A stretch of DNA of 6,789 nucleotides from Deltaproteobacteria bacterium (GTDB lineage Bacteria > Desulfobacterota > Desulfobacteria > Desulfobacterales > UBA11574). A model generated the notes under the pieces. It saw nothing but the letters and a program-made list of their open reading frames with translations. It had not been told where the DNA came from and ran no database searches. The stretch covers positions 1 to 6,789 of the forward strand of contig JAFCZV010000102.1 of assembly GCA_019314155.1 (NCBI GenBank), read 5' to 3'. This document shows positions 1-5,113 of the stretch, in pieces. How positions within the stretch are numbered: the stretch's first letter is position 1; every line of letters begins with the position of its first letter. The translations under genes and the position numbers were made by a program.

Positions 1-309
1 GAGAAGAAAAATAGCGATCAATGTCATTTCATTGGTGGTTAAGGGGAGTACCACCATGGCAGCGATGCCGCCGTAAATGCCTGTAAGCATCCCGACGATC
101 AGTGGAAGGACGGCGATGGGGGAAAGACTCAGAAGGTTCATACAGGGTTCAAGGATAAAATTTATTTTGTTTACCCAGCCGCTGTATTCAAGAAGGACCG
201 TCAGAAAGGATATGGGCACAATAATTTTGAGCATCCAGACAAATCCGAGCAATCCTTTTTGAGTGCCGGTTTTAAGTCCATGTGTGAGCTTATTTTGTAT
301 ATGATTCAT
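1..309 (-). CDS. Nucleoside-recognition (GATE) domain membrane protein, C-terminus outside window
   Basis: Reading the minus strand from an ATG at 309 gives 103 codons open to the window edge, so only the N-terminal part is present. The visible protein has a short polar basic start (residues 1-20), a hydrophobic segment at about 21-41 (WMLKIIVPISFLTVLLEYSG), a second at about 64-90 rich in Pro and Gly (LPLIVGMLTGIYGGIAAMVV), then LPLTTNEMTLIAIFLL starting a third. This pattern resembles the SpmA/SpmB and FeoB-related GATE family (Pfam Gate/Nucleos_tra2-like): polytopic inner-membrane proteins whose substrates are poorly known. The start has no clear Shine-Dalgarno sequence. The frame is open back to the stop of the glycosyltransferase gene, with a TTG at 367-369 as an alternative start. 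The 63-base gap on the same strand suggests possible co-transcription, but the products share no obvious function. The family call rests on motif recognition of a fragment. Confidence 0.68.
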   Translation of the reverse strand, partial: MNHIQNKLTHGLKTGTQKGLLGFVWMLKIIVPISFLTVLLEYSGWVNKINFILEPCMNLLSLSPIAVLPLIVGMLTGIYGGIAAMVVLPLTTNEMTLIAIFLL

Positions 310-372
310 TTTATAAAGTTTCGCAGAAAAGTTTTTTAACGATTTAAAGCAATATTGACATGTTGGCAAGCC

Positions 373-1671
373 TTAACTTCTCATATTTTCGGGATTGCAG
401 GCAACACCGTCATAAATGAGGTTCCGGAGTTTCTGCCGGAGAACCGAGTAAGAGAAACAGCGTTTTGCAATTTCGTAGTTCGTATCTACCATTTTTTTAC
501 AAAATCCGGGGTTTTCAAAAACCGTCCTGGCCATGCGAACAGTATCCTCTGACACGAACCCGTCGATTTCCACCGTAAGAAACCCTTTTGGCTCGATGTC
601 GAAGGTATAGATTGAATATTTGTTTACGACGATCGGTTTTTTAAAGTAGACGGCTTCTAAAAAGGCATTGCCGAACCCTTCAAAAGTCGAGGGATACGTG
701 ACCAGATCGGCATGGGGATAAATGTCGTTCAGGGTGTAAATTTTTTTCCCTGTCTTGGTACGCCCTCTCCTCTCATTGATAATATCCGAAACAAACAGGG
801 TGTTAACATTTAAAAGCCTTGAATATTCTTTGACTCGTTGTTCATAATCATAGCCTTCATCGCCGGAAGCGTGTGAAATGACCAGCTTGGCTTTTTTTCC
901 CAGCCGGTGGACAAGCTCTATGGCATGTTCGATCCCCTTGCGCTTTACTACCCGGGTTGGCTGAAGAATCAGGAGTTCATCATCTTCCACACCGAGCGCT
1001 TTTCGTACGTCTGATGCATAATCATCCACCGGAGGAGGCGGATTTTCAAAGTCCATGACATTGGGAATAATGGTCCCGGAAATACCGGTTCTGAGACTCA
1101 GCTGATTGTCTCCGGAAGAGTTTATGGTTACGTGTTGTATGGACGGAAGATGCGGCGGAAAGGCCATGTTTAAATACTCCCAGACAGAGTTTGTGAGAAA
1201 CTGCTGTCGCTCCCAGAAAAAATCGTGATGGTGAGCGATTGTCGGTATTTCCGTTTCGGATATAAGCTCAGTAATGGCAAGACCGAGGGGAATATTTAAC
1301 GGTATAGTCAGTGAATTTTCCGGAACTAAAAGATCGATGCCGAATTTTTCGATGAATGCGTAAAGTTCGTCCTTTAATTTTTCTTTAATAGTATGAATTT
1401 TTTGTGTAATGTGCCGCTTTCGTTTATGAATGCCAAAGCAGTGGCTGTAAATATTTTTGATATCCGGGTGCATGAAATGCGCCTCTTCAACCAGATATGA
1501 GCAATCCGGAGGACGATCCAGCTCACCGCCGAAGTAGAAACATGAAAATCCTTCCTTTTGAAAAACGTCCGCCCATTTAGCCGTTTCCAGGGAGACGCCG
1601 TCTGTCCCTGCAAAACGGGTTGAAATAAATCCGACACGATGTGTCAAGCCGCAAAATAGACATGTGTTCAT
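373..1671 (-). CDS. Family 4 (GT-B fold) glycosyltransferase
   Basis: A complete 432-residue protein, about the usual length for GT4 enzymes, which transfer a sugar from a nucleotide-sugar donor in the cytoplasm, commonly for polysaccharide, lipopolysaccharide or compatible-solute synthesis. The N-terminal acceptor domain begins with VGFISTRFAGTDGVSLET (residues 13-30), the glycine-rich first beta-strand/loop typical of GT4, and contains a His-rich stretch HHHDFFWER (147-155). The C-terminal donor domain shows PTRVVKRKGIE (238-248), with the Arg and Lys that normally contact the donor phosphates (R240, K245), and EGFGNAFLEA (331-340), matching the E-x-G-F-x(4)-E signature. The ATG at 1671 has a GGAG about 8 bases upstream. 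The N-terminus is about 11 residues longer than I expect and contains CLFC (residues 4-7). No signal peptide or membrane segment is visible. Donor and acceptor cannot be told from sequence. No recognisable terminator separates it from the downstream membrane-protein gene. Confidence 0.88.
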   Translation of the reverse strand: MNTCLFCGLTHRVGFISTRFAGTDGVSLETAKWADVFQKEGFSCFYFGGELDRPPDCSYLVEEAHFMHPDIKNIYSHCFGIHKRKRHITQKIHTIKEKLKDELYAFIEKFGIDLLVPENSLTIPLNIPLGLAITELISETEIPTIAHHHDFFWERQQFLTNSVWEYLNMAFPPHLPSIQHVTINSSGDNQLSLRTGISGTIIPNVMDFENPPPPVDDYASDVRKALGVEDDELLILQPTRVVKRKGIEHAIELVHRLGKKAKLVISHASGDEGYDYEQRVKEYSRLLNVNTLFVSDIINERRGRTKTGKKIYTLNDIYPHADLVTYPSTFEGFGNAFLEAVYFKKPIVVNKYSIYTFDIEPKGFLTVEIDGFVSEDTVRMARTVFENPGFCKKMVDTNYEIAKRCFSYSVLRQKLRNLIYDGVACNPENMRS

Positions 1672-1852
1672 TTGTTTCGCTCCATTTCAGGTTTCTGTGT
1701 CAAGGGTTTAATCCTTTTTGTATAATGAAAGTTTTAATTGTGCTGATATATAGCAATGTTTAGGCCAATTTAGCAATCTGATTTTTTTAATGTATAGATA
1801 ATTTTTTGCTGAATCACATTGGCCCGGCCAGGTTGGTGGGTCAATATTTCCC

Positions 1853-1889
1853 ATATATTGTGGTATTTTTTTATTGACACACAATATAT
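1853..1889. repeat. Perfect 10-bp inverted repeat, possible operator
   Basis: ATATATTGTG (1853-1862) is the exact reverse complement of CACAATATAT (1880-1889), with a 17-base spacer. The spacer contains a TTGACA hexamer at 1874-1879 directly against the right arm. With TAAATA at 1897-1902 this hexamer makes a possible sigma70 promoter with a 17-base spacer. The right arm is followed on the plus strand by a T run, which superficially resembles a weak terminator. However, no plus-strand gene ends upstream in this window, so an operator or regulator-binding role seems more likely. Confidence 0.5.
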
Positions 1890-1890
1890 T

Positions 1891-1920
1891 TTTTTGTAAA
1901 TAATTAATAATTTTTGTAAA
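1891..1920. repeat. Direct repeat TTTTTGTAAA, two copies at 20-bp spacing
   Basis: TTTTTGTAAA occurs exactly at 1891-1900 and 1911-1920, separated by TAATTAATAA. The 20-bp repeat distance is about two helical turns, so both copies face the same side of the DNA. Direct repeats so spaced are common for dimeric response regulators, but in AT-rich DNA such repeats also arise by chance. The pair lies beside the inverted repeat at 1853-1889. Confidence 0.4.
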
Positions 1921-2048
1921 AAGTCATATTTTTTAACGTGTGACGTCTGGCAGAGTTTTTAAAAAGATAAACATTCGTATGAACACCCTCAACACTTCCA
2001 TGGGCGGGACTCAATGTGCTTCGTGGAAGACTTTTTCCGAGTCCGATC

Positions 2049-2078
2049 TTGACAAAACATTTACGGTTTCGTAATTAT
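2049..2078 (+). promoter_or_regulatory. Candidate sigma70 promoter of the PilZ gene
   Basis: A perfect TTGACA -35 hexamer at 2049-2054 is followed after 18 bases by AATTAT (2073-2078), matching four of six -10 positions. A start a few bases on would give a leader of roughly 33 bases before the PilZ ATG at 2118. The -10 overlaps an imperfect palindrome, TTACG-gttt-CGTAA (2061-2074), which could bind a repressor. An alternative upstream promoter is the TTGACA at 1874. Assignment is by consensus only. Confidence 0.4.
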
Positions 2079-2117
2079 GTTTATAAGTTGATTTATATTG
2101 ACCGATAAGGATAAGGC

Positions 2118-2495
2118 ATGGAAAATACTGAAATGATCTTTGAAAGAAGGTTGCATGAACGGTTTCTGGTGAAACAAGGCGTATATGCGTTGCTAAAGAA
2201 CGGCGCTTCAAAACTGGGTCAAATAAAAAACATCAGCAAGGGGGGGCTTGCCTTTGTGTACATCAACGGTAGCGAACAAATGCATGGATCCCTTCTGCTG
2301 GATATATTTTTAAGCGGCCATGGTTTTCATCTGAAAGACGTTCCCTGCAACAAGATTTCAGATATCCATGTAGAAAATAAGTCCCCTTTCAGTGATTTTA
2401 AAATGAGGCATCTGGGTGTTCAATTTTCTGAATTAAGTCACGACCAATCGAATCTACTGGATATGTTTATTCAGAATTACACCATTTCTATATAA
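2118..2495 (+). CDS. Stand-alone PilZ domain protein (c-di-GMP receptor)
   Basis: A 125-residue cytoplasmic protein consisting of one PilZ domain. PilZ domains bind cyclic di-GMP and change the activity of partners in motility, adhesion, polysaccharide export or transcription. Both ligand-binding signatures are present: RxxxR as R11-LHE-R15 (inside ERRLHERF), and [D/N]xSxxG as N38-I-S40-K-G-G43. The later strand RHLGVQF (97-103) also fits the family. Retained motifs suggest it still binds the nucleotide. The start is supported by AAGGATAAGG at 2107-2116, six bases or less from the ATG; an in-frame ATG at codon 6 is a weaker alternative. It stands alone between two spacers. The partner is unknown; the divergent glycosyltransferase would be a reasonable but unproved guess. 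The stop codon sits inside a 16-bp tandem duplication. Confidence 0.88.
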   Translation: MENTEMIFERRLHERFLVKQGVYALLKNGASKLGQIKNISKGGLAFVYINGSEQMHGSLLLDIFLSGHGFHLKDVPCNKISDIHVENKSPFSDFKMRHLGVQFSELSHDQSNLLDMFIQNYTISI

Positions 2496-2518
2496 GTTCA
2501 AATCTATATAAGTTCAAA
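2487..2518 (+). repeat. Perfect 16-bp tandem duplication over the PilZ stop codon
   Basis: TCTATATAAGTTCAAA occurs twice in direct succession at 2487-2502 and 2503-2518. The first copy includes the last two codons and the TAA stop (2493-2495) of the PilZ gene; the second lies wholly in the spacer. This is a simple tandem duplication, probably recent because the copies are identical. It does not change the protein. Confidence 0.9.
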
Positions 2519-2776
2519 GAATATCTCCGTTATATGACACCAGTTCTTATTCCAATTTGTGAATCTTGCCGAAATATACATTTCGTAAAAACCAAACCAC
2601 TAAACAGGGCCATCTTTTTCTTGATAATAACGGCCGCATAAGTTAAATATTAAGAACGTGTGCAACCCGTTCAAAATATAAAAATCGCTATTGCGCTGTT
2701 CTTTCTTGACGCTTACGAAAGACTTTTTACGAAACCGTCAATGGATAATCAACGATAAAAAATATGGGAGATTTGT
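2496..2776. other. Intergenic spacer with TTACGAAA motifs, no gene
   Basis: This 281-base spacer holds three copies of the octamer TTACGAAA: inverted at 2581-2588, and direct at 2713-2720 and 2727-2734 (14 bp apart). It also holds a perfect hairpin CGAAAT-atac-ATTTCG at 2570-2585. A TTGACG at 2706-2711 could be a -35 element for the downstream fusion gene, but no good -10 follows; the two direct octamers occupy that place. No clear terminator for the PilZ gene is visible. Confidence 0.5.
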
Positions 2777-4654
2777 ATGGCGGTATCAACTTATTGGGCA
2801 GACAATTATGTTGAAAAACGGTGTTCCGGAAAAAACGCCGTCGGGTTGATTCGGGCGGGTCAGCGGGTCTTTATCGGTTCATCATGTGGTGAGCCCCAAT
2901 ATCTGGTCAGAGAGCTTGCTGAAGCAGCGGATACGTTCACCGACATCGAGATTGTCCGCCTGTTGAGTCTGGAAAGTACACCTTTGACGCTGATTGCAGA
3001 TGAGACCAGGGACCAGAGCTTTAATATCCGGTCATTTTATCTGGGATCGGCCAAACCGAAAAGTCTTGCAAAGAACATGCGGTTTATCACGCCCATAAAC
3101 CTTTCGGAAGTGCCCCGCCTTTTTGAAACCCGACGCCTTCCAATTCATGTGGCACTGATCCAGGTTTCTCCACCGGACGACTTCGGATGGATGAGCCTGG
3201 GTATTTCAGTGGATATAACACTTGCGGCGGCAATGTCCGCCGATTTCGTCATTGCCCAGGTAAATTCCCGGATGCCTCGGGTGTTGGGCAGAAGCTTTAT
3301 TCATGTTAACGATGTGGACGCGATTGTTGAGCACGAAGAAGCGCTTCTCACCGTCGGAGAACTTCCTGAACTCGATGCCGCCAATCTTATCGGCCGCCTT
3401 ATTGCTCGGCTTGTTGACGACGGTTCAACCATCCAGTTCAGCCCCGGCACAACCCCCCAGGCCACCCTTCTAGCACTTTCCGACAAGAACGATATCGGCG
3501 TTCACACCCAGTACCTTACCACCGACATCATGCGCCTTGTTTCAATGGGCGTGATTACCAACCGGAAGAAAGGATTCAACGACGGAAAACTTGTGGCCAG
3601 CAGTGCTATCGGCACCCAAAATCTCTACGAATTTTTAGATGATAATCCGGCCATTGAATTTCATCCTTCGGATTATGTAAACGATCCCGGTGTTATTTCC
3701 CGTCACAACAAAATGATCTCCATGAACGTGCCCATGACCATGGATCTGACCGGCCAGGTTGCCGCCGATGCACTCTCTTACAACCATTTTTCCGGTGTGA
3801 CCGGAATGCTCGACTTTATCAGGGGCGCATCCAGGTCTGAAGGCGGCAAATCGATCCTGATGTTTACCTCGACAACCACCAATGGCAAAACAAGCCGGAT
3901 CGTTCCGATGTTAAATGATACCGCCATCGTTGTGCCCAGGGGCGATGTTCAATACGTTGTGACCGAATACGGGGCTGTAAACCTGTTTGGGAAAAGTTTG
4001 CAGGAACGGGCCATGGCCATGATCAGCATCGCCCACCCGGATTTTCGTGAAGAGCTTTTTTTTGAGGCCAGAAAGATGGGGCTGCTTAGCGCCGAGCGCA
4101 GTCTGTCGGAATCGTTACATGGCATATATCCGATCAAGCTGGAAGAGACACGGGAGATTGCCGGTGAATCCATCACAATTCGGCCGGCAAAACCGGTGGA
4201 CGAGAGAAGAATTCAGGAACATTTTTACAATCTGGATAAAGATGACATATATTCCAGATTTTTTCAGGCAAGAAGCAGATTCGTCCGTGACGATTTGGAG
4301 AGTATGTTCCACATCGACTACATCAAGAATTTAACGCTTTTGGCGGTGGTGGGGGAATTTGGTTTCGGAAAGGTCGTGGCTGTTGGGGAATATCTGCTGG
4401 ATCCTGCCAGAAACATTGCAGAAGTCGCATTTTCAGTGAGCAAAGAATGGCAGGGAAGAGGATTGGGCAAGATTATCATCCGAAAACTGTCTGAAGCTGC
4501 CAGGGAGAATGGAATTTCAGGCCTGGTTGCGTACACCTTGCCCAGAAACGAGGGGATGATAAAACTGTTTAAAGGCTTGCCCTATAAAACTGCCACTGAA
4601 TATGACGGTGAAGTGGTGGAATTAACCTGTATTTTCGATACGCCGGCCGGATAA
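2777..4654 (+). CDS. Acetyl-CoA hydrolase/transferase-like protein fused to a GNAT acetyltransferase
   Basis: A 625-residue two-domain cytoplasmic protein. Residues about 10-450 align by eye with class I CoA-transferases of the acetyl-CoA hydrolase / 4-hydroxybutyrate CoA-transferase (Cat1/AbfT) family: QVSPPDDFGWMSLGIS (129-144), DGSTIQFSPGTTP (215-227), HTQYLTTDIM (243-252), SGVTGMLDFIRGA (339-351), VVTEYGAVNLFGKSLQERA (394-412) and IAHPDF (418-423). Residues about 465-620 are a GNAT domain with ITIRPAKPVDE (466-476), the acetyl-CoA loop QGRGLG (559-564, Q-x-x-G-x-G) and the helix NEGMIKLFKGL (591-601). CoA-transferases pass CoA through a Glu-thioester; here that position is Gln245, and two glycine motifs also differ, so ordinary transferase activity is doubtful. 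The GNAT motif looks intact, so protein or small-molecule acetylation is plausible. GGGAG (2766-2770) lies six bases before the ATG. It precedes CO dehydrogenase/acetyl-CoA synthase genes, linking it loosely to acetyl-CoA metabolism. Confidence 0.85.
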   Translation: MAVSTYWADNYVEKRCSGKNAVGLIRAGQRVFIGSSCGEPQYLVRELAEAADTFTDIEIVRLLSLESTPLTLIADETRDQSFNIRSFYLGSAKPKSLAKNMRFITPINLSEVPRLFETRRLPIHVALIQVSPPDDFGWMSLGISVDITLAAAMSADFVIAQVNSRMPRVLGRSFIHVNDVDAIVEHEEALLTVGELPELDAANLIGRLIARLVDDGSTIQFSPGTTPQATLLALSDKNDIGVHTQYLTTDIMRLVSMGVITNRKKGFNDGKLVASSAIGTQNLYEFLDDNPAIEFHPSDYVNDPGVISRHNKMISMNVPMTMDLTGQVAADALSYNHFSGVTGMLDFIRGASRSEGGKSILMFTSTTTNGKTSRIVPMLNDTAIVVPRGDVQYVVTEYGAVNLFGKSLQERAMAMISIAHPDFREELFFEARKMGLLSAERSLSESLHGIYPIKLEETREIAGESITIRPAKPVDERRIQEHFYNLDKDDIYSRFFQARSRFVRDDLESMFHIDYIKNLTLLAVVGEFGFGKVVAVGEYLLDPARNIAEVAFSVSKEWQGRGLGKIIIRKLSEAARENGISGLVAYTLPRNEGMIKLFKGLPYKTATEYDGEVVELTCIFDTPAG

Positions 4655-4782
4655 GAGGTGTTCGTCAATGACTAATCGGCGATAAAATGAACCCGCATAG
4701 AGAGAGTGTTTATTCCTATGGGAACAAAGCCCTTGAGTTTTAGCTTTATCTTCATTTGAGTTAAGTAATTTTGACTCATCTA

Positions 4783-4809
4783 TTGACAAATAATCAATCT
4801 CAATATAAA
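4783..4809 (+). promoter_or_regulatory. Candidate sigma70 promoter upstream of cdhD
   Basis: A perfect TTGACA at 4783-4788 is followed after a short 15-base spacer by TATAAA (4804-4809), or after 17 bases by TAAAAA (4806-4811). It is the best promoter-like match I see in the 459-base spacer, but would start transcription about 300 bases before cdhD. A second TTGACA at 5050-5055 lacks a -10 at proper spacing. Consensus match only. Confidence 0.3.
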
Positions 4810-4932
4810 AAACGATATTTGGCATGCTCTAGGTTAAGTTCCTGTTTGCATGAAATATTATAACACCCCTTTTTTGTTGCAAATAATTATGTTTGTTAAA
4901 CACCTTCAATTTACCAGCAAGAGGCTTATGAT

Positions 4933-4960
4933 CAACGGCCATAAATCTACCGTTGTAGAT
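4933..4960 (+). promoter_or_regulatory. Overlapping mutually exclusive hairpins; one resembles a Cas12a repeat stem
   Basis: Hairpin A pairs CAACGG (4933-4938) with CCGTTG (4950-4955) around an 11-base loop. Hairpin B pairs ATCTAC (4945-4950) with GTAGAT (4955-4960) around the tetraloop CGTT. Both use bases 4950 and 4955, and the loop of B lies within the right arm of A, so only one can form at a time. TCTACCGTTGTAGAT (4946-4960) differs at one loop base from the stem-loop ending the Francisella Cas12a CRISPR repeat as I remember it. Only one copy is present and no cas gene is visible, so this is not called a CRISPR. Confidence 0.4.
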
Positions 4961-4986
4961 AGTTTAATAACCAAATTCATTTTATG

Positions 4987-4995
4987 AAAGGAGGG
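4987..4995 (+). promoter_or_regulatory. Orphan Shine-Dalgarno-like sequence in the cdhD leader
   Basis: AAAGGAGGG is as good a ribosome-binding sequence as the one used by cdhD at 5101, yet no ATG, GTG or TTG lies 5-9 bases downstream; the nearest is a TTG one base away, followed by a T run. It may be a ribosome standby or decoy site, part of a structure that pairs elsewhere, or a relic of an older gene start. Confidence 0.35.
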
Positions 4996-5100
4996 TTGTT
5001 TTTTTCTGAAGTCCCGGGGCTTTTAATGCAGTTGCCCCTTTAGGGCTGATTGACAGGGTTGCAATGTGATAAACCTCAAACACTAAACATTTTGTCATGT

Positions 5101-5109
5101 AAAGGAGGT
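5101..5109 (+). promoter_or_regulatory. Ribosome-binding site fixing a TTG start for cdhD
   Basis: AAAGGAGGT is a nine-base complement to the usual 16S rRNA 3' end. It lies five bases before TTG at 5114. No in-frame ATG is near, and the conserved protein begins within the first 30 codons, so TTG is the start. A very strong site would offset the weak initiation codon. Confidence 0.8.
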
Positions 5110-5113
5110 AACA

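Larger units (their letters stand above)
1672..2117. other. AT-rich divergent intergenic region with repeats, no gene
   Basis: This 446-base spacer separates the minus-strand glycosyltransferase from the plus-strand PilZ gene, so it should hold both promoters. It is strongly AT-rich with many T runs (near 1781, 1801, 1864, 1889, 1911 and 1930), suggesting curved DNA. A small GC-rich island interrupts it at 1820-1830, with the palindrome TGGCC-C-GGCCA. The heptamer TAGCAAT occurs at 1751 and 1771, exactly 20 bp apart, with a related TAGGCCAAT between them. The more distinct elements are listed separately. A 31-codon open frame at 1979-2074 was considered and not called. For the glycosyltransferase I see only a weak minus-strand candidate -10 (TATACA, 1724-1719) and no convincing -35. 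Confidence 0.7.
4655..5113 (+). other. Gene-free leader upstream of cdhD with several hairpins
   Basis: This 459-base region has no convincing gene and no strong terminator for the upstream fusion gene. It contains a candidate promoter (4783-4809), two overlapping hairpins (4933-4960), a strong Shine-Dalgarno-like sequence without a usable start (4987-4995), and two GC-rich hairpins: AAGTC-CCGG-GGCTT (5009-5022, followed by a short T run) and GCCC-CTTTA-GGGC (5034-5046). If transcription begins near 4815, the cdhD message would have a leader of about 300 bases. I looked for a cobalamin riboswitch, expected for a corrinoid pathway, and did not recognise its conserved B12 box. A 19-codon frame at 4984-5043 could be a leader peptide but has no ribosome site and no telling residue run. 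Confidence 0.5.

Noticed and set aside
1979..2074. Plus-strand 31-codon frame starting MNTLNTSMGG
   Set aside because: It has only a weak A-rich upstream sequence and no known family, and it overlaps the better-supported promoter of the PilZ gene.
4622..4825. Minus-strand 67-codon frame overlapping the end of the fusion gene
   Set aside because: It has no Shine-Dalgarno sequence, no recognisable motif, and overlaps the well-supported GNAT domain on the other strand.
4945..4960. CRISPR array
   Set aside because: There is only one repeat-like unit and no spacer periodicity or cas gene; it is kept as an observation only.
4984..5043. 19-codon leader peptide frame in the cdhD leader
   Set aside because: It has no ribosome site before its ATG and no amino-acid run typical of attenuation, so it is not called as a gene.
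5050..5072. TTGACA as a promoter close to cdhD
   Set aside because: The best -10-like sequence (TGATAA, 5067-5072) is only 11 bases away and nothing suitable lies at 16-18 bases.
4655..5113. Cobalamin riboswitch upstream of the corrinoid protein gene
   Set aside because: I did not see the conserved B12-box core or the expected arrangement of stems; a covariance-model search would settle it.
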